From NCBI GenBank assembly GCA_018381425.1, contig JAGZRY010000028.1, forward strand, positions 1 through 13,762: a stretch of 13,762 nt of DNA, read 5' to 3'. The position numbers and the translations under genes were made by a program. Shown piece after piece: positions 1 through 7,476 of the stretch. The stretch is from Haemophilus parainfluenzae (lineage in GTDB: Bacteria; Pseudomonadota; Gammaproteobacteria; Enterobacterales; Pasteurellaceae). The notes under the pieces were generated by a model, which worked only from the letters and a program-made list of their open reading frames with translations, was not told the origin of the DNA and did no database searches. Each line of letters opens with the position of its first letter. Positions within the stretch are counted from its first letter, which is position 1.

Positions 1-1
1 T

Positions 2-67
2 AAAATTGGCGATATACTGCAAACTTACGCCGATAAAATCAAGCTTTTTTTCAAAAAGGATTTATAA
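2..67 (+). CDS. C-terminal end of an unidentified upstream gene (partial)
   Basis: An open frame runs from the window edge to a TAA at 65-67. It reads KIGDILQTYA at its start and KLFFKKDL at its end, 21 codons in all. The stop lies directly against the ATG of the LysR-type gene at 68, and the likely ribosome binding site of that gene (56-60) falls inside this frame. That arrangement is typical of two genes read from one transcript. The mix of charged and hydrophobic residues looks like real protein, but so short a tail does not identify a family, and the open frame could be chance. The gene's identity must come from sequence to the left. Confidence 0.5.
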   Translation, partial: KIGDILQTYADKIKLFFKKDL

Positions 68-967
68 ATGGATAAACTCAATGCAATTTCGGTTTTCTGC
101 AAAGTGATCGAAACGCAAAGTTTTACACAAGCCGCAAACCAACAGAATATTTCTGTGGCAATGGCAAGTAAATTAGTTTCACAATTAGAAGAACATTTAA
201 AAACGCGATTATTACAACGTACAACACGAAAAATTGTGCCAACTGAAGCCGGTATGCTTTATTACCAACGTTGCCAAGCCATTCTATTAGATTTAAGCGA
301 GGCTGATTCAAGCATCAGCAATATGGCGACGAGCTTACAAGGTAATTTATTAATCTCTGTGCCACGTGATTTTGGCTTACTTTATATTTCATCGAACTTG
401 CCTAAATTTATTGAACTTCATCCTAATTTACACGTAGAAATTGAATTTGAAGACAAACGTGTCGATCTTGTTGCGGAAGGCTATGATTTAGCATTACGTA
501 TCGGCTATATGCAAGATAGCTCACTTGTTGCGCGTAAAATTAGCAGTTCCCCTATGCATTTTGTTGCTTCGCCAAGTTATTTAGAGGCTCGCGGAATCCC
601 GCTTACACCTGATGATTTAGAATATCACCAAGGTTTACTTTATAAATCATCGTTAAACCAAGTGCATTGGCAATCAACAAAAGCCAATCAAATTCAACGT
701 TATAAAATTCAATCTAAAGTAATTTCCAATAATGGTATGGCATTGTTAGAAATGACGAAAGCGGGCTTGGGCATTAGCAATTCACCTGGTTTCTTTGTAA
801 AAGATGCGCTTGCTTCAGGTGAATTAGTTGAAATTTTGTCTGAATATAAACAAAAACCTTTAGATATTTATGTGGTTTACCCAAATCGTCGTCATTTACC
901 GGCTAAAGTTCGCGCATTTATTGAATTTCTAGCGAGTCTCGGTTTGTGTGAAAACAGTCAAATATAA
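68..967 (+). CDS. LysR-type transcriptional regulator
   Basis: This is a DNA-binding transcription regulator of the LysR family, at the usual length of 299 residues. Residues 1-60 form the winged helix-turn-helix: the opening MDKLNAISVFCKVIETQSFT, then AANQQNISVAMASKLVSQLE, the recognition helix region, and TRLLQRTTRKIVPTEAG. A linker helix follows to about residue 85. Residues 90-295 look like the periplasmic-binding-protein-type effector domain, in the style of the CrgA/YafC branch. ATG at 68 is preceded by AAGGA at 56-60 with 7 bases between, which supports this start. LysR proteins often control a divergently transcribed neighbour, but here the nearest complete gene, rnm, is convergent and the upstream gene runs in the same direction. 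The target and the effector therefore cannot be inferred. No truncation or missing segment is seen. Confidence 0.93.
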   Translation: MDKLNAISVFCKVIETQSFTQAANQQNISVAMASKLVSQLEEHLKTRLLQRTTRKIVPTEAGMLYYQRCQAILLDLSEADSSISNMATSLQGNLLISVPRDFGLLYISSNLPKFIELHPNLHVEIEFEDKRVDLVAEGYDLALRIGYMQDSSLVARKISSSPMHFVASPSYLEARGIPLTPDDLEYHQGLLYKSSLNQVHWQSTKANQIQRYKIQSKVISNNGMALLEMTKAGLGISNSPGFFVKDALASGELVEILSEYKQKPLDIYVVYPNRRHLPAKVRAFIEFLASLGLCENSQI

Positions 968-971
968 AAAC

Positions 972-992
972 AAGGGCGAATTGACCGCCCTT
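972..992. terminator. Bidirectional terminator between the LysR gene and rnm
   Basis: The arms AAGGGCG (972-978) and CGCCCTT (986-992) form a 7-bp GC-rich stem with a 7-base loop between two convergent genes. Read on the minus strand it is followed by TTGTTTTTAT, a good T-tract for ending rnm. Read on the plus strand it is followed by the weaker TATTATT, which could still end the regulator transcript. It contains no exact uptake signal, unlike most other terminators here. Confidence 0.7.
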
Positions 993-994
993 TA

Positions 995-1822
995 TTATTC
1001 AAATAATGTCCAAATCGGTTTTACCTCTTCAGGTAAAAACAAATTCTTTCCTAATTCAATCCATCCGCAAGGAAAATGAAAATCCGACCCTAGAGAAGCG
1101 GCTAAGTCATATTCATTGGCTAAACGTGTAAGGTATTGACGTTGATCTTTGGTCTGTCCACTATCTGCGACTTCCATGCCATCACCGCCCCATTGTTTGA
1201 AATCAACAATTAATCGACGAATCCATTTTCCTGTCATGTTATAACGCATAGGGTGAGCAATGACGGCAACGCCACCTGCAGCATGAATCGTCTCAATCGC
1301 TGTTGGAATATCAACCCATTCAGCTTTGACAAAACACGATTTTCCACCACCGAGATAACGCTTAAAGGCTTGCCCATCATTTGAAACCTTTCCGATTTGT
1401 ACCAAATAACGCGCATAATGCGCACGAGTTACTTCCCCATTGGCTAACGCTTTTGCGCCTTCATAGGCATTGGGAACGCCTACTTTTTCTAATTTATGGC
1501 CAATTTCGACCGCTCTTTTTTCTCTCAGTGATTTTTGTTCAGCTAAAAGTGCGGTCATTTTTGGATGCGTTTTATCAAAATTTAATCCAACAATATGGAT
1601 GCCACGACCTTCCCAATTCGTTGAAATTTCCACGCCATTAATTAGCTCAATACCTAATTTATCTGCTTCAATTTTGGCTTCATCAATGCCCATCACGGTG
1701 TCGTGATCACATAAAGCGAGCACATTGACACCTTGCTCATGAGCTCGTTGCACAAGCTCTGTAGGCGTTAAAACACCATCTGAAGCCGTACTATGGCAAT
1801 GTAAATCACATTTTTTTGTCAT
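995..1822 (-). CDS. rnm: RNase AM, PHP-domain 5'-3' exonuclease (YciV/TrpH family)
   Basis: This is a 275-residue PHP-domain phosphoesterase of the YciV/TrpH family. In E. coli the protein is RNase AM, which trims the 5' ends of rRNAs; purified members also hydrolyse 3',5'-nucleotide bisphosphates. Metal-binding PHP motifs are in order: HCH at 8-10, CDHD around 38-41, E65 in NGVEIS, H76 in GIHIVG, then AHPMRYN and a C-terminal GSDFHFP. The HCH motif so close to the N terminus fixes the ATG at 1820-1822 as the start. That ATG directly follows the TAA of pyrD and no clear Shine-Dalgarno is present, so translation is probably coupled to pyrD. The frame carries one exact uptake signal, read as Thr-Ala-Leu. 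All metal ligands I looked for are present. Confidence 0.92.
   Translation of the reverse strand: MTKKCDLHCHSTASDGVLTPTELVQRAHEQGVNVLALCDHDTVMGIDEAKIEADKLGIELINGVEISTNWEGRGIHIVGLNFDKTHPKMTALLAEQKSLREKRAVEIGHKLEKVGVPNAYEGAKALANGEVTRAHYARYLVQIGKVSNDGQAFKRYLGGGKSCFVKAEWVDIPTAIETIHAAGGVAVIAHPMRYNMTGKWIRRLIVDFKQWGGDGMEVADSGQTKDQRQYLTRLANEYDLAASLGSDFHFPCGWIELGKNLFLPEEVKPIWTLFE
1547..1555 (+). repeat. Uptake signal sequence inside rnm
   Basis: Exact AAGTGCGGT core followed by CATTTTTGG. On the coding (minus) strand it reads ACC GCA CTT, giving Thr-Ala-Leu in MTALLAEQ of rnm. Confidence 0.93.
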
Positions 1823-2842
1823 TTATTTAATCGCTTTCACTAATTCTTTAACTAAGCTTGGGCCGTGATAAATCAAACCAGAATAAACTTGTAACAACTC
1901 TGCACCGGCTTCAATCTTCTCTTGTGCATTTTGTACACCATCAATACCACCACTACCAATAATCGGAATTTGCCCTTTCAGCTCTTGATGCAATCTTCGA
2001 ATAATTTCTGTACTTTTTTGCTGTAACGGTTTTCCACTTAAGCCACCTTGTTGTTCCGCATTTTTCAAACCTGTGACGTTGTCGCGTGAAATGGTGGTAT
2101 TAGTCGCAATTACTCCATCCATTTGATGACGAAGTAATGTATCTGCAATTTGAACGAGCTCGGACTCGGATAAATCAGGTGCTATTTTTACTGCAATCGG
2201 CACATATTTATTGTATTGCTCAGCTAATACTTTTTGACGCTGTTTTACACTTTGCAGTAAATCATCAAAGTAATCACCATACTGCAATTGGCGCAAATCC
2301 GGTGTATTCGGTGACGAAATATTTACCGTAATATAATCCGCATAGTTATAGGCTTTGTTTAGGCAAAATAGGTAATCATCTTTCCCCTTTTCAAGCGGCG
2401 TGATTTTATTTTTACCAATATTAATCCCAATTACGCCATCAAATTTTGCCTTTTTAACATTCTCGACCACATAATCAATGCCATAATTATTGAATCCATT
2501 ACGGTTAATAATCCCTTCCGCTTCAACTAAACGGAATTGACGAGGTTTCGCATTCCCCTCTTGCGCTAAAGGCGTAACCGTACCGACTTCAATAAAACCA
2601 AATCCCATCGCACCAAATCCATCAATCGCTTCGGCATTTTTATCTGCGCCCGCCGCTAACCCAATAGGATTTTTAAACGTAATGCCCATTACTTGCTTAG
2701 GCGTACCTTGTGGACAAGCCAAAAGTTGATTCAATAAAAATTGAAAAGGTGATTTACCCGCTAAATGCAATGATTTAATCACTAAATCATGGGCGGTTTC
2801 AGGATCAAGGGAAAAGATGGCTTTACGGATCAAAGAATACAT
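1823..2842 (-). CDS. pyrD: Dihydroorotate dehydrogenase, class 2 (quinone-dependent)
   Basis: PyrD oxidises dihydroorotate to orotate, the fourth step of UMP synthesis, passing electrons to quinone at the inner membrane. The 339-residue length and the N-terminal extension (residues 1-40, with paired amphipathic helices for membrane contact) mark it as class 2 and not a soluble class 1 enzyme. Visible motifs are [15 protein letters not shown] (61-75), [11 protein letters not shown] (111-121), the catalytic NISSPNT (174-180, with S177 as the catalytic serine by comparison with E. coli S175 and human S215), and the FMN-phosphate segments [11 protein letters not shown] and [11 protein letters not shown] near the C terminus. 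The gene lies 69 bp downstream of pepN and its stop abuts the rnm start, so pyrD and rnm probably share a transcript. I saw no strong promoter in the short gap upstream; read-through from pepN is possible. Confidence 0.96.
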   Translation of the reverse strand: MYSLIRKAIFSLDPETAHDLVIKSLHLAGKSPFQFLLNQLLACPQGTPKQVMGITFKNPIGLAAGADKNAEAIDGFGAMGFGFIEVGTVTPLAQEGNAKPRQFRLVEAEGIINRNGFNNYGIDYVVENVKKAKFDGVIGINIGKNKITPLEKGKDDYLFCLNKAYNYADYITVNISSPNTPDLRQLQYGDYFDDLLQSVKQRQKVLAEQYNKYVPIAVKIAPDLSESELVQIADTLLRHQMDGVIATNTTISRDNVTGLKNAEQQGGLSGKPLQQKSTEIIRRLHQELKGQIPIIGSGGIDGVQNAQEKIEAGAELLQVYSGLIYHGPSLVKELVKAIK

Positions 2843-2878
2843 ACTCGTTTATCTCTCAGGATAGTTCACTGTAAATGG

Positions 2879-2906
2879 AAAGTGCGGTCAAAATTAACCG
2901 CACTTT
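2879..2906. terminator. Uptake-signal inverted pair between pepN and pyrD
   Basis: AAAGTGCGGT (2879-2888) and ACCGCACTTT (2897-2906) form a 10-bp stem with an 8-base loop. Each arm holds an exact uptake core (2880-2888 and 2897-2905). It lies just after the pepN stop. Read with pepN on the minus strand, the stem is followed only by CCATTT, a poor T-tract. The better T-tract (TTATTTTATT) is on the plus strand, where no gene arrives. It may therefore end pepN only partly. Confidence 0.6.
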
Positions 2907-2911
2907 TTATT

Positions 2912-5521
2912 TTATTGCAAGGCTTTTTCAATCTTCTCAAATAAATCTTTTGAGAGATCTTCAACTGCACTTAAACGTTCTAAGGCTCGTTTCATTAGTG
3001 TTTGACGTTGTGCATCAAAACGTGAGAAACGAATTAATGGCTCAATTAAACGCGCAGCTACTTGTGGATTGCTTTCATTTAAACGAATTAAGACATCCGT
3101 TAAGAAGCGATAGCCAGAACCACTAATATGATGGAAAGCTTTTAAGTTGTGATTTGCAAAGCTACCCACTAATGAACGTAAACGGTTTGGATTGTTGAAG
3201 TTAAAACTTGGGTGATCCATTAACACTTGTACAATTTCCAATACGTTTTCATCTGGGCGAGTTGCTTGTAAAGCAAACCATTTATCCATGACTAAACCAT
3301 CATGTTGCCATTTTTGTTCAAAATCGGTCAACAAGGTATCACGACAAGGTAACGCAGCTTTGGTCGCCATATTTAATGCCGCTAAAGTATCCGTCATATT
3401 ATTGGCATTATTGTAATGTTTTTGCACTACATTATTGCCTAAATTGGTGTAAGCCAAATAACTTAAACAAAGATTACGCATTGCTCGTAAAGCAATATCT
3501 TCTTGAGTCACTTGATAATTTTCAAGACGAATATGTGTATAAATACGTAGCAAATCTTCTTTCAAGTATTCTGCGATTTGTACCAACATAAATTCTCTTG
3601 CAGCAGAAATGCCATCTGGATCAATTGTTTTGAAGTTTTCAGCAAACTCAATGTCTTTTGGCAAGGTCAGGATTAATGTGGCTAATTCGATATCCTGTTC
3701 GTAATTTTCCAATACATGGGCAAGTGCGGTCAAAATATCAGGCGAAATGTCAAAAGCTTCACCTTGTTGGAAATGTGCCACATTACGACGTAATTCTTGA
3801 GTAAACAGCATTTGTGCCGCATCCCAACGAGCAAATTGGTTATCAGCGAACTTAAGTAAACCTAATAACTGCTCTGTGGTGTAATCATAATCGAGCTTCA
3901 CCGGTGCAGAGAAATTACATAATAACGCAGGAGTTGGGCGACCATAAATACCATGGAATTCAAACACTTGGTCTTTTTCTGTTACATTTAACACATCGCT
4001 TAACAACTCACCGTTATGCTGTAACATTTGTTTCGTGCCTTTGGCATCATAAAGCGCAATTTTCAATGGAATATGTAAATTTACTTTTTCCATTTGATCC
4101 GCAGTTGGCGGCGTAGATTGCGAAACGGTTAAACGATAAGTATGGGTTTGTTCATCATAGGCATCGCTAATTAATAATTCTGGTGTACCTGATTGGCTAT
4201 ACCAACGACGGAATTGTGCTAAATCAACGTCATTTGCACGTTCCATTGCAGAAACAAAATCTTCACAGGTTGCCGCTTTACTATCGTTTTCAGCAATATA
4301 GAGTTGCATCCCTTTTTGGAAATCTTGTTCACCTAATAAGGTGTGCAACATACGAATCACCTCTGCCCCTTTTTCATATACAGTCACGGTATAGAAGTTA
4401 TTCATTTCAATGACTTTTTCAGGGCGGATTGGGTGTGACATTGGGCTTGCATCTTCGGCAAATTGCACCGTACGTAAGAATTTCACGTTATTAATACGAT
4501 TGACTGCTCGAGAACCGGTGTCTGATGAAAATTCTTGATCACGGAAAACCGTTAAACCTTCTTTCAAACTTAATTGGAACCAATCACGGCAAGTTATACG
4601 GTTTCCCGTCCAATTATGGAAATATTCATGTGCAATCACGCTTTCAATGGCGAGATAATCATCATCGGTTGCTGTTTGTGGGTTTGCCAACACAAATTTA
4701 GAGTTAAAAATATTCAACCCTTTATTTTCCATGGCGCCCATATTGAAGAAGTCCACAGCAACAATCATGTAAATATCTAAGTCATATTCTAAATTGAAAC
4801 GGTCTTCATCCCATTTCATCGCTTTTTTCAGACTTTCCATTGCCCAAGAGGCACGATCAAGATTTCCACGGTCAACATAAAGCTCTAAGGCCACTTCACG
4901 ACCACTTTTTGTCGTAAAGGTATCTTGTAATAAATCAAAATCACCCGCCACTAAAGCGAATAAATAGCTTGGTTTCGGGAATGGGTCATTCCATTCAACC
5001 CAATGACGACCATCCTCTAATTCACCACTTGCAATGCGGTTACCATTAGAAAGTAAGTAAGGATATTTAGTCTTATCTGCGGTAATTTTGGTTGTATAGC
5101 GAGCTAATACATCTGGTCGATCAAGCATATAAGTGATTTGACGGAAACCTTCTGCTTCACATTGTGTACAAATACCCTCGCCAGATTGATAAAGCCCTTG
5201 TAAAGAGGTGTTTTGTGCAGGTTCTAAATTCGTCACAATTTCAAGTTCAAAATTGACCGCACTTTGATTGGTTAAATCTAACGTTAAACTTTCATGGTCT
5301 TGATGATAATGTTTAAAATCTTCGCCATTGAATTTAATGGAGGCAAATTGGAAGCCATGACCATCTAATCGTAAATGGGTTGCTTCATCATTTAAACGTT
5401 GGAAGGTTGTTTTTGCAGTGACAACGGTATGCTTAGGATCTAATTGAAAATCAAGGAAAATATCCGTAACCGTAAAATCAGGTTGTTTGTAATCTTTTCT
5501 ATATTTCGCTTTAGCTAACAT
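2912..5521 (-). CDS. pepN: Aminopeptidase N (M1 zinc metallopeptidase)
   Basis: PepN removes N-terminal residues from peptides in the cytoplasm and is a main enzyme in late protein breakdown. At 869 residues it has full family length (E. coli 870). The M1 exopeptidase motif GAMEN is at 262-266. The zinc motif HEYFH is at 298-302 (H298, H302, catalytic E299), with the third zinc ligand E321 in LKEGLTVFRDQ. The block NWTGNRITCRDWFQLSLKEG is nearly identical to that of E. coli. The N-terminal beta domain (about 1-190), catalytic domain (about 190-440) and helical C-terminal domain all appear intact. The start MLAKAKYRKDYKQPDF matches the family. A promoter candidate lies 35-63 bp upstream. Two exact uptake signals lie within the frame. 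It is divergent from purE across 161 bp that hold the PurR operator. Confidence 0.97.
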   Translation of the reverse strand: MLAKAKYRKDYKQPDFTVTDIFLDFQLDPKHTVVTAKTTFQRLNDEATHLRLDGHGFQFASIKFNGEDFKHYHQDHESLTLDLTNQSAVNFELEIVTNLEPAQNTSLQGLYQSGEGICTQCEAEGFRQITYMLDRPDVLARYTTKITADKTKYPYLLSNGNRIASGELEDGRHWVEWNDPFPKPSYLFALVAGDFDLLQDTFTTKSGREVALELYVDRGNLDRASWAMESLKKAMKWDEDRFNLEYDLDIYMIVAVDFFNMGAMENKGLNIFNSKFVLANPQTATDDDYLAIESVIAHEYFHNWTGNRITCRDWFQLSLKEGLTVFRDQEFSSDTGSRAVNRINNVKFLRTVQFAEDASPMSHPIRPEKVIEMNNFYTVTVYEKGAEVIRMLHTLLGEQDFQKGMQLYIAENDSKAATCEDFVSAMERANDVDLAQFRRWYSQSGTPELLISDAYDEQTHTYRLTVSQSTPPTADQMEKVNLHIPLKIALYDAKGTKQMLQHNGELLSDVLNVTEKDQVFEFHGIYGRPTPALLCNFSAPVKLDYDYTTEQLLGLLKFADNQFARWDAAQMLFTQELRRNVAHFQQGEAFDISPDILTALAHVLENYEQDIELATLILTLPKDIEFAENFKTIDPDGISAAREFMLVQIAEYLKEDLLRIYTHIRLENYQVTQEDIALRAMRNLCLSYLAYTNLGNNVVQKHYNNANNMTDTLAALNMATKAALPCRDTLLTDFEQKWQHDGLVMDKWFALQATRPDENVLEIVQVLMDHPSFNFNNPNRLRSLVGSFANHNLKAFHHISGSGYRFLTDVLIRLNESNPQVAARLIEPLIRFSRFDAQRQTLMKRALERLSAVEDLSKDLFEKIEKALQ
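3722..3730 (+). repeat. Uptake signal sequence inside pepN
   Basis: Exact AAGTGCGGT followed by the AT-rich CAAAATATC. On the coding strand it reads Thr-Ala-Leu in DILTALAHVL, within the helical C-terminal domain of PepN. Confidence 0.93.
5256..5264 (-). repeat. Uptake signal sequence inside pepN, N-terminal domain
   Basis: Exact core in the minus orientation (ACCGCACTT on plus), so it points with pepN transcription. In frame it reads Ser-Ala-Val in NQSAVNFE, around residues 87-89. Confidence 0.93.
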
Positions 5522-5555
5522 AATCGGCTCTATTTCTAAGAAAAAAACTCGTATT

Positions 5556-5584
5556 AGGATAAGATTTTATGACAAAACTTGCAA
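5556..5584 (-). promoter_or_regulatory. Candidate pepN promoter
   Basis: On the minus strand TTGCAA (5579-5584) and TATCCT (5556-5561) are separated by 17 bases, each matching four of six sigma-70 consensus positions. The -10 lies 34 bp upstream of the pepN ATG. It is separate from the PurR operator, whose near edge is 23 bp further upstream, so PurR need not block pepN. This is a consensus match only. Confidence 0.4.
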
Positions 5585-5607
5585 TGGAATTTTCAGTTTT
5601 TACCACA

Positions 5608-5623
5608 TAGCAAACGTTTGCTT
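5608..5623. promoter_or_regulatory. PurR operator (PUR box) upstream of purE
   Basis: TAGCAAACGTTTGCTT contains the perfect 14-bp palindrome AGCAAACGTTTGCT (5609-5622). It fits the PurR consensus AnGCAAnCGnTTnCnT at every defined position but the first. PurR with hypoxanthine or guanine represses pur genes in enteric bacteria, including purEK. The site lies 60-75 bp upstream of the purE ATG and overlaps the candidate -35 element, which suits repression by blocking RNA polymerase. That PurR acts here is inferred from the match and the location. Confidence 0.88.
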
Positions 5624-5647
5624 AAAAGTAGGCAAATATGCTATTCT
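5618..5647 (+). promoter_or_regulatory. Candidate purE promoter overlapping the PurR box
   Basis: TTGCTT (5618-5623) and TATTCT (5642-5647) are spaced 18 bp apart and resemble sigma-70 -35 and -10 elements. The -35 lies inside the right half of the PurR palindrome. A start about 7 bases after the -10 would give a 5' leader of roughly 30 bases. TATGCT (5637-5642) is an alternative -10 but lacks a good partner. Confidence 0.45.
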
Positions 5648-5682
5648 ACGCATCGTTTTTTATCAGATAAATTTTTAAAAAT

Positions 5683-6177
5683 ATGTCAAATACCGCACAA
5701 ATTGCTATTGTTATGGGCTCAAAAAGCGACTGGGCAACCATGCAAGAAGCCACTCAAATTTTAGATGAACTCAATGTGGCATATCATGTTGAAGTCGTTT
5801 CCGCACATCGAACCCCCGACAAGCTGTTTGAATTTGCCGAAAATGCACAAAAGAATGGTTACAAAGTGATTATTGCGGGTGCTGGTGGTGCAGCTCATTT
5901 ACCCGGTATGATTGCGGCTAAAACACTTGTGCCCGTATTGGGTGTCCCTGTTAAAAGCTCTATGTTAAGCGGTGTTGATAGTCTCTATTCTATCGTGCAA
6001 ATGCCGAAAGGCATTCCTGTCGGTACGTTAGCGATTGGCCCTGCTGGTGCAGCGAATGCAGGATTACTCGCAGCACAAATTCTTGCAGGTTGGGATGATG
6101 CGTTATTCGCTCGCCTACAAGCATTCCGCGAAAATCAAACCAATATGGTATTGGATAATCCTGATCCACGTACATAA
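5683..6177 (+). CDS. purE: N5-carboxyaminoimidazole ribonucleotide mutase
   Basis: PurE moves the carboxyl group of N5-CAIR to C4 to give CAIR, the sixth step to IMP in bacteria that use PurK. At 164 residues it is a class I PurE of normal size. Key segments are VMGSKSDW (10-17, phosphate and ribose binding), SAHRTPD (40-46, with catalytic H42 equivalent to E. coli H45), [37 protein letters not shown] and [13 protein letters not shown]. The ATG at 5683 lacks a clear Shine-Dalgarno (the bases before it are TTTTTAAAAAT), but no other start gives the family N terminus. It is followed after 70 bp by purK, with a terminator-like hairpin in the gap. Regulation by PurR is indicated by the operator upstream. 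Confidence 0.97.
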   Translation: MSNTAQIAIVMGSKSDWATMQEATQILDELNVAYHVEVVSAHRTPDKLFEFAENAQKNGYKVIIAGAGGAAHLPGMIAAKTLVPVLGVPVKSSMLSGVDSLYSIVQMPKGIPVGTLAIGPAGAANAGLLAAQILAGWDDALFARLQAFRENQTNMVLDNPDPRT

Positions 6178-6193
6178 AACACCTTTCAATTTG

Positions 6194-6226
6194 ACCGCAC
6201 TTTTTAAAGTGCGGTTGCTTTTTTAG
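6194..6226 (+). terminator. Uptake-signal hairpin terminator after purE
   Basis: ACCGCACTT (6194-6202) and AAGTGCGGT (6207-6215) form a 9-bp stem with a 4-base TTTA loop, followed by TGCTTTTTTAG. Both arms are exact uptake cores. The shape is a standard intrinsic terminator in the direction of purE, yet it lies between purE and purK, with only 21 bases left before the purK ATG. Confidence 0.8.
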
Positions 6227-6247
6227 CTAGATTTGATGAGAAATTTT

Positions 6248-7336
6248 ATGCAAAACTCTACCCTATATCCTACTGTTTATGTGCTTGGTAATGGTCAACT
6301 TGGCAGAATGTTACGTTATGCAGGCGCACCTTTAGATATTCATGTCCAGCCCCTTGAGTTCAATGCCCCCATATTTGATTTACCTAAAGATGCCATCATC
6401 ACCGCAGAAATTGAACGTTGGGAAAAAACACCTTTAACCGAATTATTAGGTCATCATAAGAATTTCGTTAATCAGAATGTTTTTGGCTTATTGGCTGATC
6501 GCTTTACCCAAAAATCTTTACTGGATGAACTCAGTCTCTCCACCTCGCCATGGTGTTTATTAAAAGATAAAACGCAATGGCCTGAAGTATTAAAAAACAT
6601 AGGCGAAAAAGTAGTGGTAAAACGTCGTACCGGTGGTTATGACGGTCGTGGTCAATGGATTATCACTGAAAATAATCAACGTGATATTACGGACGATTTA
6701 TTCGGTGAAGTTATCGCAGAAAAATTTATTCCTTTTGATTATGAAGTGTCTATCGTAGGCGCAAGATTTAAAAATGGTAAAAAACGTTTCTATCCTGTGA
6801 CGCATAATCTGCAGCAAAATGGCATTTTACGTTACAGTGTGACAGATGTTTCATTCCCTCAACAACAAAGCCAACAAATTCAGGCTGAATCTATGCTCGG
6901 AAAAATTATGGATAAGCTTGAATATGTGGGTGTAATGGCAATGGAATGTTTTGTGGCGGGGGATAAATTATTAATTAATGAACTCGCTCCTCGAGTACAT
7001 AACAGTGGCCATTGGACACAATTAGGCTGTGCGATTAGTCAATTTGAATTGCATCTACGAGCTTTACTAGATTTACCCACTCCATCATTACAACCCATTG
7101 CACCGAGTGTCATGGTCAATTTAATTGGTACAGAACATAATCCACAATGGTTGAACACGCCTTTCGCCCAATTACATTGGTATGGTAAGGAAGTTCGTCC
7201 AGGTAGAAAATTAGGTCATATCAATATTATGCATCCTGATAAAACGATCATTATTCAACAGCTTGAAAAACTTCGTCACGAACTCCCTGAAGACTATCAA
7301 TCTGGTTTAAATTGGGCGATTGAGAAATTAAAATAA
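6248..7336 (+). CDS. purK: N5-carboxyaminoimidazole ribonucleotide synthase
   Basis: PurK is an ATP-grasp ligase that joins AIR and bicarbonate to give N5-CAIR, the substrate of PurE. From this ATG it has 362 residues. Seen in order: VYVLGNGQLGRM near the N terminus (pre-ATP-grasp fold), VVKRRTGGYDGRGQW (ATP binding), EKFIPFDYEVSIVG, and AMECFV with INELAPRVHNSGHWTQ (metal and carbonate site), then FELHLRALLDLP. These are nearly identical to E. coli PurK. I chose ATG 6248 because GATGAGA lies 7-13 bases upstream and the protein then begins MQNSTLYPTVYVLG. ATG 6236 or TTG 6233 would add 4 or 5 residues (MRNF or MMRNF) but have no ribosome binding site, since they directly follow the terminator T-run. 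No room for a separate promoter remains after the hairpin, so purK depends on read-through or a promoter inside purE. Confidence 0.95.
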   Translation: MQNSTLYPTVYVLGNGQLGRMLRYAGAPLDIHVQPLEFNAPIFDLPKDAIITAEIERWEKTPLTELLGHHKNFVNQNVFGLLADRFTQKSLLDELSLSTSPWCLLKDKTQWPEVLKNIGEKVVVKRRTGGYDGRGQWIITENNQRDITDDLFGEVIAEKFIPFDYEVSIVGARFKNGKKRFYPVTHNLQQNGILRYSVTDVSFPQQQSQQIQAESMLGKIMDKLEYVGVMAMECFVAGDKLLINELAPRVHNSGHWTQLGCAISQFELHLRALLDLPTPSLQPIAPSVMVNLIGTEHNPQWLNTPFAQLHWYGKEVRPGRKLGHINIMHPDKTIIIQQLEKLRHELPEDYQSGLNWAIEKLK

Positions 7337-7347
7337 TCGAAAAAAAC

Positions 7348-7392
7348 AACCGCACTTTTTTGATGAATATCTAAAAACATCAAAGTGCGGTT
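7348..7392 (+). terminator. Uptake-signal hairpin terminator after purK
   Basis: The left arm (7348-7365, AACCGCACTTTTTTGATG) pairs with the right arm (7378-7392, CATCAAAGTGCGGTT) with three bulged T residues. The stem is thus 15 bp, longer than the uptake cores alone, with a 12-base loop. GATTTTTATC follows. Exact uptake cores lie at 7349-7357 and 7383-7391. It separates purK from the aspC promoter. Confidence 0.82.
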
Positions 7393-7411
7393 GATTTTTA
7401 TCAGGTTCTTC

Positions 7412-7440
7412 TTGATAAAATCTATCGGCTGAAGTATAAA
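7412..7440 (+). promoter_or_regulatory. aspC promoter
   Basis: TTGATA (7412-7417) and TATAAA (7435-7440) each match five of six consensus bases and are spaced exactly 17 bp apart, the best sigma-70 match in the window. It starts 20 bp after the purK terminator hairpin and ends 36 bp before the aspC ATG, so aspC is probably its own transcription unit and not part of the pur operon. Confidence 0.7.
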
Positions 7441-7476
7441 ATTGCTTATCTCACAACACATACATAAGGAAAAGCT

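Noticed and set aside
1509..1517. One-off uptake-like sequences (1509, 9449, 9688, 10061)
   Set aside because: Each differs from the core by one base (ACCGCTCTT, AAGTGCGTT, AAGTGCGGC) and lies in coding sequence; at this rate they are not clearly distinct from chance or decayed copies, so they were not counted.
1691..1706. Small inverted repeat ATCACG/CGTGAT
   Set aside because: It lies inside rnm at the codons for the conserved CDHDT metal motif, so protein constraint explains it.
6233..6247. TTG at 6233 or ATG at 6236 as the purK start
   Set aside because: They directly follow the terminator T-run with no ribosome binding site. ATG 6248 has GATGAGA upstream and begins just before the conserved PurK N terminus.
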